NCBI GenBank assembly: GCA_044338255.1
Contig: JBIILZ010000082.1
Coordinates: 1-17,609, forward strand
Direction: 5' to 3'
Length of the DNA stretch: 17,609 bases
DNA from: CAIUVD01 sp044338255
Lineage (GTDB): Bacteria > Planctomycetota > UBA11346
The stretch's first letter is position 1. Each line of letters opens with the position of its first letter. The notes beneath the pieces were generated by a model that was not told the DNA's origin, searched no databases, and worked only from the letters and a program-made list of their open reading frames with translations. Positions 1-8,383 of this stretch are shown here, in pieces. Both the position numbers and the translations under genes were made by a program.

Positions 1-50
1 GCCAGGGCCACCTCGTCCAACTGCCGACCTTGAACCGTGACCACGGGCAT
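1..50 (-). CDS. Start of an IS-borne ORF (left copy), cut by the window edge
   Basis: Only the first 16 complete codons are inside the window. They begin MPVVTVQGRQLDEVAL and run off the left edge. The same ORF start lies in the inverted copy at 17565-17609, so this belongs to the insertion sequence and not to the injection-system locus. The ATG is preceded on its strand by AGGA with about 7 bases of spacing. The N-terminus resembles, from memory only, the beginnings of DUF4338 (DruA-like) proteins, which are often found beside transposases. Sixteen residues are too few to be sure, and a transposase or IS accessory protein is equally possible. Confidence 0.4.
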   Translation of the reverse strand, partial: MPVVTVQGRQLDEVAL

Positions 51-126
51 GACGGCATCCTAACCACTCGGGAGCCAGAACCCAGCTAAAAAGTCGACTC
101 GGCCACTGACCTGCCTGAGCAGTTAC
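6..126 (-). mobile_element. Terminal 121 bp of an insertion sequence, left copy
   Basis: Bases 6-126 are the reverse complement of 17489-17609 with no mismatch that I can find. The identity stops at GTAAC on the inner side (one further base agrees, then the sequences diverge), so GTAAC is taken as the tip of the element. From the tip outward there are about 76 non-coding bases and then the start of an ORF. A GTAA tip fits the IS66 group among others, but the family cannot be fixed without the transposase. The element sits inside the tape-measure gene, whose frame runs 13 codons into it before meeting TAG. Confidence 0.85.
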
Positions 127-1600
127 ACTCAGAATTCATCATCTGCGATGCGCTATGGTCCGGGTTGGAATCATGAACGCCGATGATGGTGGGTGCCGTC
201 CATTCCCCGGTCAGGGCATCACCCAGTTGCGCCCACAGCGCTTCGAAATCGATAACGCGTGGCCACGGCACCCGGCCCTGTTCATGCCATTGGCGTAGGC
301 GCTCAAGTCGCTGGCGATCCGCGGGTGGTACGGGCGCGGCGGCTTCGCTGGCGCTCGGTCGACGACCTTGGCGGAAGCAGGCCAAGTGCAGGCTGTTCAT
401 GATCTCGGCCGGCGTCGGCCAGCCGCTGGCGGTCACCTGCGAGCCAGATGGCATCGCGGCGCGTTCACGACCATCGCCCTCGCGCAAATCGCGTTCGAGA
501 TGAGGTAGAGTCGCGTCTTCGCGAGCACCTCGTTCATCCTGAGGGTGGGCAACGCGAATGGGCACCGTCGGTGCGCGCTCGACATCGTCGGACCATGCAG
601 CGGGCGCGTGGCTGTGGATTCCCGCCGTTGATCCCCCGGCGCGTAGTTCCGCATCCGGCGCGGCGTGGTCTCGGTTATTCCGCTGAGCGGTGACGGTGCG
701 CGAACCGCCCCCAGCCTCCGCAGACGGGAGTTCCCCACGCCCATGGGTGATGGCAGCGACGTGCGCTTCGCGTTCAGCATCAAGGATTCCGGTATCTGCA
801 ATGTCTCGGTCGGCTTTAGTGGGCAGAGCCGTGCCTGCCTGCGCGCTGCCATTGGCATCAGCAGCAGAGGACGAGAGTTGCCCGAAGGTGTTGGCGATAA
901 CCGGATCGTGTTGCGCGTGTGCTACCGCCGCTTTCGCGAGTTGCTGAGGATCCGCCTGGTTGTGCATGCCGGCATCCGACGATTCCCGGTCTGCTCCCGT
1001 GTGCAGAGCCGTTTCAGCGCGCCGAGTCGCGCCTGCGTGCCCGCGGTCATCAGCATCCGCGAAAGGATATTCCCCGAGGCGCGGGGAGCTGGCGCGATCG
1101 TGCGGCGTCGGTGCGCTCGTCGCCGATGTCGGCTGAGACCGCAGGGGATCGTTGGCGTGTACTCCCTCGGCCGAGGCGCTGGGGTGCTGGTGGCCATTCC
1201 AGCGCTTGGGATGTTCCGGCGCCTTTGCCTGCTTCACGGCGTCAGAATCAGGTGTCCCTGATGCGGCCTCGCTCGTGACATCCTGGTGAGTGCCAGGGCG
1301 ACTTTCAGCGTACGGTTCCATCCGCAGCGGACCGAGTTCGGTGGCGAGGGCGGCGATCAACTGCGCGGCCCAGGCGTCGGCGAAGGTCTCGTCATCTACA
1401 TGCGCCAATCCGGCTTCGAGGCGGATGATCATGCGCGGCACGATCAGCGAGGCGCTCACGCCGAGAGCGGCGTGCTGGCGTGCCAGCGCCGCCGGTAGCA
1501 AGGTTGTCCCGATGCGCTGCAAGCGCGCACGGAGGGCACGGTCGCGGCCCGAGCGCACGACCAGCCGACGGATGCGCAGGTTGCTCTCGCCCGCGGTCAT
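86..1600 (-). CDS. Tape-measure protein of the injection system (CIS_TMP family), 3' end cut off by an IS
   Basis: The tape-measure protein fills the tube lumen and sets particle length in contractile injection systems. Residues 1-90 match the usual start of the family: a basic IRRLVV strand, a helical LQRIGTTLLPAAL stretch, and an IIRLEAGLA segment followed by a long helix. Residues about 395-455 contain a second helical block ending in a GRVPWP motif, typical of CIS_TMP repeats (GxLPW). Between them lies about 290 residues of Ala/His/Asp-rich sequence with degenerate repeats. Native coding ends at residue 491. Residue 492 straddles the IS tip, and the last 12 (CSGRSVAESTF preceded by N) are IS-encoded up to TAG. 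The start ATG lies 3 bp after the upstream stop with only a weak ribosome site. Family assignment is from pattern memory. The product is probably non-functional as a full ruler. Confidence 0.7.
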   Translation of the reverse strand: MTAGESNLRIRRLVVRSGRDRALRARLQRIGTTLLPAALARQHAALGVSASLIVPRMIIRLEAGLAHVDDETFADAWAAQLIAALATELGPLRMEPYAESRPGTHQDVTSEAASGTPDSDAVKQAKAPEHPKRWNGHQHPSASAEGVHANDPLRSQPTSATSAPTPHDRASSPRLGEYPFADADDRGHAGATRRAETALHTGADRESSDAGMHNQADPQQLAKAAVAHAQHDPVIANTFGQLSSSAADANGSAQAGTALPTKADRDIADTGILDAEREAHVAAITHGRGELPSAEAGGGSRTVTAQRNNRDHAAPDAELRAGGSTAGIHSHAPAAWSDDVERAPTVPIRVAHPQDERGAREDATLPHLERDLREGDGRERAAMPSGSQVTASGWPTPAEIMNSLHLACFRQGRRPSASEAAAPVPPADRQRLERLRQWHEQGRVPWPRVIDFEALWAQLGDALTGEWTAPTIIGVHDSNPDHSASQMMNSECNCSGRSVAESTF

Positions 1601-1603
1601 GAC

Positions 1604-3268
1604 TCAGCTGCCGAAGAGCAGACGGCGCAGCAGTCCTGGGGTGGCCCGCGGTGGGCTGGCGGGTGGCGTCGCGGTATCGACCGGCGTCGCGGAGGGCTCC
1701 GTGGTCTCGGCGATGGCGAACGCCCGCACCGTGCGGTCGCTAGCGAGGATGGGATGCAGCACCTGGGTGGTGTTGGCGAGCAGGCGGTAGCGCAGACTGT
1801 CGGCGGTTTCCGCCTGGCGGTCGGCGATCGGTTCGGCCAGACAGCGTGCTGGTAGACCGGCCTGCAGCAGCGCGCCGCGGGCATCTTCTAGCGGCCGCCC
1901 GAGCAGTCCGATCAGGCGGAACAGTCCACCGCCGCTCGGATCATTGCGCTCGGGCTCGGCATAGGCGCTGAAATAGAAGGGATCATTCATCGGAAAGCTG
2001 AACGATGGACTGAGGCAGCGGCTGCCATCGCGTAGCCCGGTGTCGGGGCGTGCGGTGCTTACCAATGGATCACGGGGCAGCACCGTTTGCGGTGGGGCAA
2101 GGGCGCCGCAGAGCGGATCGAGAGGCCATAGATTCGACCATCGCCGGGGCATGCTCCAGCCCACTCCCGGCATCCAGCTCTCGGTGCCGCCGAGGTAGGC
2201 GTAGGGCGCGAGGCGACTGACCTCGGCAACGCCGCTGTTACCGCGCAGACCTCGACAGGCGAGTTGGTCGAGGGCATCGAGCAGGGCTTCGGCGCGCCCC
2301 AGGCAGCTACGCACCAGCTCTTGGCAAGGATAGTCGCGCAAGCCGCCCAGCATGTTCAAGGCGAGATGGAATTCGCTGCGGTGCTCACCATGCCAGCGCC
2401 AGCGTTGCTGCGAGTCCTGCAGCAGCCAGCCCAGGGCGATGCCGGTGTTGTCACGCTTCACCGGTTGCTCGCGTGCGGCCTGGCGCGCCTGCAGCTCGCT
2501 GCACAGGTCGGGAGAACGGGCGCTGGCGAAGACTTCAGCGCGACCGATCTGCCAGGCGGTGTAAACAAGGTCGTTGAGGACCGCGCAGGCGGCGAGATCG
2601 GCAGCGGGCAGGAAGTGGTCGCTGCTCTTGGCCACCAGCTGCAGGCGCTGCAGTTTCTGCAGTGCGCTCGGAGCCATGCCGTAGTCGGCGAAGGTATCGG
2701 CCAGGCGATCCCGCAACTCGTAGAACCGCGAGGCGAAGGCTACGCCGTTGGCCAGCACCAAACCATCGGGAAAGGTCAGCGGAGCGAGTGCGTATACCGC
2801 CGGCTGCGCCGGTGCCCGCAGCCGTCCCGGGACCAGGCGCAGGCGGAATTCGGGATAGGCGCGGGCCCCGCGCAGGGTCGGGTCGACCTTGCTCGGCGGG
2901 TTCTGTTCGCGGCGCTGGAGAAATTGCAGGACCGGGGTGAAGCTGCACAGCGCGCGTGCGTTCGGCTCCTCGATCGCGGCATGATCGGCGAGGAAATAAT
3001 CGCTATCGGCGAGTGTCTGATCGAGTGCAATGGTCTGCGCCGAGGGCACGGTGATGGTGCGCCCGAGCTGGTCGATGGCCAAGCCCGCGGCGATGGTCAG
3101 GCGATTGCCCGCTAACGTCACGTCGAGTCCGGCGACCACGCCGAAGCCGACCAGATGGCGGCGGTCCTCGTTCGAACCGTCCCACATAAACGACGAGATT
3201 TGATTGAGGTCGCTATGGCTGACGATCTGTCCCGCCTGGAAACGGGGATACCAGGGTTCACTACGCAT
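1604..3268 (-). CDS. Unrecognised 554-aa protein of the baseplate region
   Basis: I do not recognise a named family. The N-terminus (residues 1-80) has a helix with Q-x-x-S-x-x-D-L-N-Q, then GVVAGLDV, an NRLTIAAGLAIDQLGRTITV beta stretch and a Pro. This GxxxGLxV / GxAID-x-x-GR layout recurs in phage and injection-system baseplate or fibre-attachment proteins. The middle (about 200-360) is helical and Leu/Arg-rich. Residues about 520-545 are a Pro/Thr-rich linker ending in a short basic-hydrophobic tail (GLLRRLLFGS). There is no signal peptide or membrane span. It lies 3 bp downstream of the tail-protein-I-like gene and 3 bp upstream of the tape-measure gene, so it is co-translated with both. 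By position it could be a baseplate-periphery or fibre-anchoring component; this is inference. Confidence 0.6.
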   Translation of the reverse strand: MRSEPWYPRFQAGQIVSHSDLNQISSFMWDGSNEDRRHLVGFGVVAGLDVTLAGNRLTIAAGLAIDQLGRTITVPSAQTIALDQTLADSDYFLADHAAIEEPNARALCSFTPVLQFLQRREQNPPSKVDPTLRGARAYPEFRLRLVPGRLRAPAQPAVYALAPLTFPDGLVLANGVAFASRFYELRDRLADTFADYGMAPSALQKLQRLQLVAKSSDHFLPAADLAACAVLNDLVYTAWQIGRAEVFASARSPDLCSELQARQAAREQPVKRDNTGIALGWLLQDSQQRWRWHGEHRSEFHLALNMLGGLRDYPCQELVRSCLGRAEALLDALDQLACRGLRGNSGVAEVSRLAPYAYLGGTESWMPGVGWSMPRRWSNLWPLDPLCGALAPPQTVLPRDPLVSTARPDTGLRDGSRCLSPSFSFPMNDPFYFSAYAEPERNDPSGGGLFRLIGLLGRPLEDARGALLQAGLPARCLAEPIADRQAETADSLRYRLLANTTQVLHPILASDRTVRAFAIAETTEPSATPVDTATPPASPPRATPGLLRRLLFGS

Positions 3269-3271
3269 CGG

Positions 3272-4180
3272 TCACTCCTGCGGACGGTGGTCGGTGGGCG
3301 TGCGCGAGGGCAGCCGACCGAGGTCGAGATCATCGGGACGTTGAGGTTGGCCTTCAGCTTTAGCTTCGGCTTCGGCGAGGTGCAGGTCATGGCTGGTGGG
3401 CAGGTGCTCGCGCACCGCGTTCAGGATATCCTCAATCCGTCGTGCTGCCGGCAGCACCTTTTCGAGCAGGGTCGGCCAATAGGCCGGCGCGACGAGAAGA
3501 TGGCGGATCGCGAGATGCGCCGGCGCCTGGGCGTCGAGCCATTCGCTGAGTTGGGAGACGCGCTCGTAGCGATAGAACTGCGGTAGCTGCGGGATCAACA
3601 GCGTGACCTGTAGCACCGACAGCGGTTCGGGATGCTCTCCGGCATCTGCCGGCTCGTCAGCGTTCTCGTTCTCGTGCTCGTCGCGGTAGCGTGAATGCTC
3701 GATCAAGACCGGGCATTGCGCGGCATCCTGTTCGTCGAGCCCGAACCAGTGGCAGAGCAGGCGCAGGAAACCGGTGGGCGAGCTGCGCTCGCGCCACAAC
3801 GCCGGGGCCGCACGCAGGAAATCGGCCTTGCGCTGCACGGCCTGCTGACGGCTGCTATCGTCATCGACGAGCGCGGCGTTCCATTCTCCGGTGTCGGGCA
3901 GCTCGCACGCCAGCCACGCCGCCGCCTGATCGAGCGCACGGTTGCGGCGCTCCCACAGCACCTGCGGATTTCCCCCCGGCGTCAGGCCGGGTGGCAGCAC
4001 GGTGGGTGCGGCCGGCGAGAGCAACGAAGGCAGTTCGATCAGCTGGTTGAGATAGTCGCGCCAAGTCGCGTCGACGACGGCGAGCAGCTCCTGGATCTGC
4101 GTCCACGAGGAATGGTCGACACGATAGAGCGCCGGCAGGTCCTCGGCGATCGGAGTGTAGAGGCTGAGAGGATCGCGCAT
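3272..4180 (-). CDS. Phage tail protein I-like baseplate protein (302 aa)
   Basis: It resembles the P2 gpI-type tail protein that packs beside J/gp6 in baseplates. Residues 10-55 hold a YRVDHSSWTQIQELLAVVDATW-type helix, seen at the start of such proteins (broken here by loops). Residues 121-156 contain R-x-x-P-x-L-W-R-E-R-S-S-P-T-G-F-L-R-L-L-C, matching the family's block in which a short loop leads into a helix and a Gly-containing strand. Residues 217-231 (DAQAPAHLAIRHLLV) match the conserved C-terminal APAH strand. An acidic linker (about 167-184, rich in D, E, N) separates the two. It is 3 bp from both neighbours. The order J, J-like, I-like agrees with P2-type and eCIS baseplate gene order. 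Assignment is by pattern and synteny. Confidence 0.65.
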   Translation of the reverse strand: MRDPLSLYTPIAEDLPALYRVDHSSWTQIQELLAVVDATWRDYLNQLIELPSLLSPAAPTVLPPGLTPGGNPQVLWERRNRALDQAAAWLACELPDTGEWNAALVDDDSSRQQAVQRKADFLRAAPALWRERSSPTGFLRLLCHWFGLDEQDAAQCPVLIEHSRYRDEHENENADEPADAGEHPEPLSVLQVTLLIPQLPQFYRYERVSQLSEWLDAQAPAHLAIRHLLVAPAYWPTLLEKVLPAARRIEDILNAVREHLPTSHDLHLAEAEAKAEGQPQRPDDLDLGRLPSRTPTDHRPQE

Positions 4181-4183
4181 CGC

Positions 4184-5623
4184 TCAGAAGTCTCCTGCGG
4201 AACCGATCGACAGCCCGCGTTGCGGACCGGCGAGGAAGGGTACGCCATAGGGGCCGGGATCGATGCGATCGACCGCGAGGTGGTCGTCGTCGAGGAGCGT
4301 CACGCCGCTCACCTGCTCGACGCCCGCCTGGTTGCGCAGGAATTGGGTGATGGCGCTGGCGGTGATCACGCATCCTGGAGGCCAACCGCTGGCAAAGGCC
4401 GTGGGTGCGGATTTTTTGTCCTCGGCTTCGCCGTCACGCAGCCAGCAGCGCAGTCCGTTGAGGATGCGCGGGCGAGCCTCATCGGCATCGACCTGCGGCG
4501 CGAGCAAGACGTCGCCGCTTAGCCGGATCGCGCAGTGCCCGGCGGCGGCGATACGGATCTCTTCGCCGAGCAGGCGGTGCGGTTGGGCAGGGGCGCGTAG
4601 GCTGCGGTAGTCGTACCAGCGCTGGCCGTCACGTTCGGCCTCGCCGTGGATGGCAAGCGCGGCGTCCACCAGGAATGCCTGCGCCTGTCGGCTGGCTTCG
4701 CGTTGACCGAGCGCGACCTCCGCCTGGGGATCGCTGAGATCGAGCAGCAGCGTCGTGCCCGCGGGAAATTTGGGTTCGCTACGCAGGCGCAGACGGCCGT
4801 CCCAAGCGACTCCCGCTCCCAGGCCCGGGACCGCCCAGGCGCGGCGAACCTGCAACGGCAATGACGGTTCGCCGCGCGCCACACCCAGGGCGTGCAGATG
4901 ATGCGCCAACACCTGCAGGTGATCTTCGCCGGTCACCGGCGCATGCGTCAGCACCTGGGCGCGCTGCGGCGGCCAGATCAGCGAGTCGTGGTGCTCATCT
5001 TCGTAGCGTCCGGCGCCGAGCGGATTGTTGGGCAGGTCGGCGATCTCCGCGAGGATCTCGCCATCGCTCGGTTTCCAGCCGAGGTGGTGTTCGATCAGGC
5101 TGCGGATGATGGTGCAGGCCTCGTAGCTGGTGCCGGGATTCTGGAGCACGCGCTGCAGGGCCGGGCGATGCTCGTCGAGCTGATCCGCGAGCTGGCGGCG
5201 GCGTACCCGATTAACGATGGCGATGTGACCGGCATCGCCGGCCATGGCTTCATCGCCGGACAGCCCCGCGGGCAGGCGCAGGCCGTGGCCGAAGCGATCG
5301 AGGGCATCAACGCGTAGCGCATCGGCGCGCACCCGCTCATGGTCTTCAGGCAGGTGCGTGGGATGGTCGAGCGCGATGCGCTGGTTCCAATGTCCGGCGA
5401 GATCGCTGCGGTAGGCGAGGTCGCTGGCCGCCCACAGCATCGCTTCGAGCAGGGTCACGCCCGGATCGTGGTAATTGAAATCGGTCCAGCCGGTATCGGG
5501 ATCGATCAGCTCTTGGATACGCTTGATGGCGGTGGCGCGCATCGCGGCGAAATCCAGGCCATCGACATCGGCTGCGTCATCGTACGGAATAATGGCGTCG
5601 TTGGTGTCGGGGTTCGTAATCAC
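4184..5623 (-). CDS. Baseplate J/gp6-like wedge protein 2 (Pvc12 position, 479 aa)
   Basis: The start is a GTG (V-I-T-N-P-D) whose GTGA overlaps the TGA of the upstream gene by 4 bp. The same frame is open about 320 bp further upstream, but that extension lies inside the previous gene and is Arg/Pro-rich shadow sequence. Residues 45-78 carry WTDFNYHDPGVTLLEAM followed by W-A-A-S-D-L-A-Y-R-S-D, the block that opens many baseplate-wedge proteins. The C-terminus has a G-C-V-I-T-A-S-A-I-T-Q-F-L strand-helix and an AGVEQVSGVTLLDDD segment typical of the J C-terminal domain. It should pair with the 918-aa protein to form the wedge triplex around the spike. Whether it is truly Pvc12-like and not a second Pvc11-like copy cannot be decided by eye. 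Confidence 0.75.
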   Translation of the reverse strand: MITNPDTNDAIIPYDDAADVDGLDFAAMRATAIKRIQELIDPDTGWTDFNYHDPGVTLLEAMLWAASDLAYRSDLAGHWNQRIALDHPTHLPEDHERVRADALRVDALDRFGHGLRLPAGLSGDEAMAGDAGHIAIVNRVRRRQLADQLDEHRPALQRVLQNPGTSYEACTIIRSLIEHHLGWKPSDGEILAEIADLPNNPLGAGRYEDEHHDSLIWPPQRAQVLTHAPVTGEDHLQVLAHHLHALGVARGEPSLPLQVRRAWAVPGLGAGVAWDGRLRLRSEPKFPAGTTLLLDLSDPQAEVALGQREASRQAQAFLVDAALAIHGEAERDGQRWYDYRSLRAPAQPHRLLGEEIRIAAAGHCAIRLSGDVLLAPQVDADEARPRILNGLRCWLRDGEAEDKKSAPTAFASGWPPGCVITASAITQFLRNQAGVEQVSGVTLLDDDHLAVDRIDPGPYGVPFLAGPQRGLSIGSAGDF

Positions 5624-8376
5624 GGGATGACCTCCAGCCGGTGGCGTCGGGCGCTGGTGATCAGGCCATCGGCCGGCTCTGGCAGCACCACCGTGAGACC
5701 GGCGTGTACGCCGGCGAAATCGAGGCTTTCCACGAGCAGCACCCCGGGTTGACTGGCGACGAAGTGGCGGACCCGGCTCAGCAGCAGAGGTTTGCCAAGG
5801 AGTTGGCGACCGCCTGTCCGCGAGAGCGGCTGAAGGAAGCGGGTGAGCGCGCGGGCGAGATCGGCGCGCACCTGCGCCACCACCAGTCCGGGACGGGCTT
5901 GGACGCGTGCCGCCACCGCGACTTCGATGTACAGCGGATCGCATAGCTCGATGGCGGTCAGCGGTGGAGCGATGGCGGCGAGATGGGCGCGGATCTCCTC
6001 CTGCTCTTCGGCGGCGAGGCTCGGGAAACGCTGATCGACATCCGGCACCACAACCACCCGCAGACGATCGCCCTGGGCGTGCAGGTGATCGACATCGGGG
6101 CGCAGGCAGCGCACCAGCGCGATTCCCGGGAAGGCGTCATGCACCAGGCGTTCGACATCCCACGGTGACACCGCGCGTTGGCGATGGCGGCAGATGCCAG
6201 CAGCACGGTTGAGGAAATGGGCGCGCGGCTCCACCGGCTGGCTGAAACGCGCCGTACGTACGACGCTGGCACCGGAGATGCCGTTAATCGCCTGGGCGAG
6301 CAGGAGCCGCGCCGGTGCCGGTGGAGTGAGGTCGGGGACACGACCGTCGTCAGCGAGCACGCCGGTGGCGGCCACGGTATTCAGACCCAGGTTGAGCAGC
6401 CGCTCGGCTACACTCTTGGTGTCGACCGTAGCATCGACCCGCAGCACCAGCCAATGCGTGGCGCTGGCGTCGCCGGGGCCACGGTACGCGGGCAGCACCG
6501 GGCAGGGCACGGCGGGCCAGCTGGCCGGGGTAAGGAAGCGGATGAAACCTGAACGCGTGAGCCCTTGCGTCTCGTCGAGGACCGTCAGCGGTAGCAAGCC
6601 ACGCGTCGGGTCGAGGTAGCGCAGCAGCACCGTACCGCGCTCGCGGTCGGGAGTCGGACGGGCTTCCATGTGCAGGTAGAGCGCGGATTGTCGATCCGCA
6701 GTCCCGCCAGCCAGGCCGAGGATCAGCAGACCGCAGTCACCGAAACCGCGGAACGGCGCCAAACGGCCAGCCTGGTCCGCGAGCAGCGGCACCGGGCAGA
6801 GGCCGTCGGGCGCACCTAGACTGGTGAGCTCGCCGCGGGACATGCGCAGCGGCGCGGAACGGAAGGACAGGCGTACGCCGCTGAGTCGCGGCGGAGCCGG
6901 TGGCACCGGCGGCAGGGCGGCGGCCGGCTCCTCGCGTCCGAGCTGGGCCATCAGCGCCCGTCCGAGCTGCCCCACGAGCGAGCCCTGACGTTGTCCGCGG
7001 GCCATCACCTCGATGATGAAGGCTTGATGGTCGTGCAGGTAGCGTTGCCAGCCGAAGTCGGCATCAGCCAGCCGGCAGCGCACTCGCCGCGTGCCGGTGG
7101 TCTCGTCGTGGTCGGCCAGCACCTGCCGCGGATCCGGATCGAAGCATACCGTCTGCCCGAAAGTGCTGGTGGAGGCCCCGTCAGCGGGCATCAGCGGTTT
7201 CCAGGCGCCGTCACGCAGCGCTTCCCAGCGCAGGCAACCACCGGCGTGAGTCGGATCGATGGCGAACAAGGCGAGGGCGCCATCTGCGGGAAGAGGTTCG
7301 ATAGCCAGGGTCTTCAGGCGTAGCCCGAACATCGCATCCTCGCCGACGGCAAAGCTGCTGCCGGCGCTCGGCGTCGGGCCGAAGGGCAGGAACGGTGCGC
7401 CGGGATCCAGTGGTTGGCCATCGGCAAAGAACTGCTGCAAGGGCAGATCATCGGCATCGATGGTGAGCTCGACCTCGCCACAGCTGAAGTTGCGCGCCGC
7501 GGCGGCGGCCGTCGCGGTGCGCGGCCCGAGACGGATCCACGGTAAACCAGGCGGAATTCCCGGGATCACCTCGGCGGTGGGCGCGATGTCCGCCGGCATG
7601 GTCAGGACCACGACCACGTCGTGACCATCGACGGTGATCGTCGGTTTGAGCAGGGCGATGCTGCCGTCGTCGGCACTGGCGTTCCAATCCATGCCGAGCA
7701 GGACGTCGGCGCCGTTTTCCGGTGCGGGTTGCACCGCTTGCAGGCGGATCGTCAGGCGCGTGCCCTGGCGCGCGGCGAGTAGATCCGGCGAGGCCAGATA
7801 CCACTGGCAGGCGGCCCAGCTGACCGCGGCATCGTCGACCTCGCCGAACGGGCTGACGGGTTCGACCAGGGCGCCCTCGGCGATCTCGTGGCGCACGAAG
7901 CGGTCACGTCCGGCGCCGACCTGGCGATAGCCGTAGAGGCTGTTGAGCCGCCACGGCAGCAGCGTCAAAGGCTCATCAATCTGGTAACGTCCACCGGCGG
8001 CCTGCGTGCCGGTGGTGAGTTCGGTGCCACGGACGAGCTGGACCGGATCACTGATCTCGTGCTTGGGGAAGTCGACGATGATGCGTTCGGGCGTGGCCGC
8101 TGCCGGGCTCAGGCCGAGGTGGCGGGTGACGTAGTCGTAGCGCAGGTCGTCGGGCAGCCGGTTGAAGCGGGTGATGACCGCCGCGAAGGCTGCCGCCACA
8201 CCGGCAAACAGGGCGCTGGTGGCCTCCTCGGGATGCCGCAGGCGGGCCGGGCGATTCTCGACCGCGGCATCAACGAGCTCGCGCAGCCACGGCTGCTCGG
8301 AAGCGCCGAGGCGCGCGGCGATGCCGGCGAGCAGGGCATTGGCATCACGACGATCGATCGGGGAGTGGCTGGACAT
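5620..8376 (-). CDS. Putative baseplate assembly protein J/gp6-like 1 (Pvc11 position, 918 aa)
   Basis: This large wedge protein belongs to the baseplate-assembly family with a J-type C-terminal half. The N-terminus is helical (A-L-L-A-G-I-A-A-R-L-G, then F-A-A-V-I-T-R-F-N-R-L-P). It is followed by a beta-rich region with IIVDFPKHEI and the V-x-L-V-R-G-T-E-L-T-T-G motif near residue 110. Around residue 730, HRQRAVSPWDVERLVHDAFP is the conserved J motif that introduces the C-terminal domain. It is followed by PLYIEVAVAARVQ and a G-V-L-L-V-E-S-L strand. The length is within the range for this family. ATG lies 7 bp after the stop of the gp25-type gene, and its own stop overlaps the next start. 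It would connect the gp25-type protein and the spike hub in the baseplate ring. Confidence 0.85.
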   Translation of the reverse strand: MSSHSPIDRRDANALLAGIAARLGASEQPWLRELVDAAVENRPARLRHPEEATSALFAGVAAAFAAVITRFNRLPDDLRYDYVTRHLGLSPAAATPERIIVDFPKHEISDPVQLVRGTELTTGTQAAGGRYQIDEPLTLLPWRLNSLYGYRQVGAGRDRFVRHEIAEGALVEPVSPFGEVDDAAVSWAACQWYLASPDLLAARQGTRLTIRLQAVQPAPENGADVLLGMDWNASADDGSIALLKPTITVDGHDVVVVLTMPADIAPTAEVIPGIPPGLPWIRLGPRTATAAAAARNFSCGEVELTIDADDLPLQQFFADGQPLDPGAPFLPFGPTPSAGSSFAVGEDAMFGLRLKTLAIEPLPADGALALFAIDPTHAGGCLRWEALRDGAWKPLMPADGASTSTFGQTVCFDPDPRQVLADHDETTGTRRVRCRLADADFGWQRYLHDHQAFIIEVMARGQRQGSLVGQLGRALMAQLGREEPAAALPPVPPAPPRLSGVRLSFRSAPLRMSRGELTSLGAPDGLCPVPLLADQAGRLAPFRGFGDCGLLILGLAGGTADRQSALYLHMEARPTPDRERGTVLLRYLDPTRGLLPLTVLDETQGLTRSGFIRFLTPASWPAVPCPVLPAYRGPGDASATHWLVLRVDATVDTKSVAERLLNLGLNTVAATGVLADDGRVPDLTPPAPARLLLAQAINGISGASVVRTARFSQPVEPRAHFLNRAAGICRHRQRAVSPWDVERLVHDAFPGIALVRCLRPDVDHLHAQGDRLRVVVVPDVDQRFPSLAAEEQEEIRAHLAAIAPPLTAIELCDPLYIEVAVAARVQARPGLVVAQVRADLARALTRFLQPLSRTGGRQLLGKPLLLSRVRHFVASQPGVLLVESLDFAGVHAGLTVVLPEPADGLITSARRHRLEVIP

Positions 8377-8383
8377 CCGCGAC

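Noticed and set aside
5624..5944. N-terminal extension of the 479-aa J-like protein to 5944
   Set aside because: The extra 107 residues are Arg/Pro/Gly-rich shadow of the preceding J gene. The GTG at 5623 with GTGA overlap gives a normal start.
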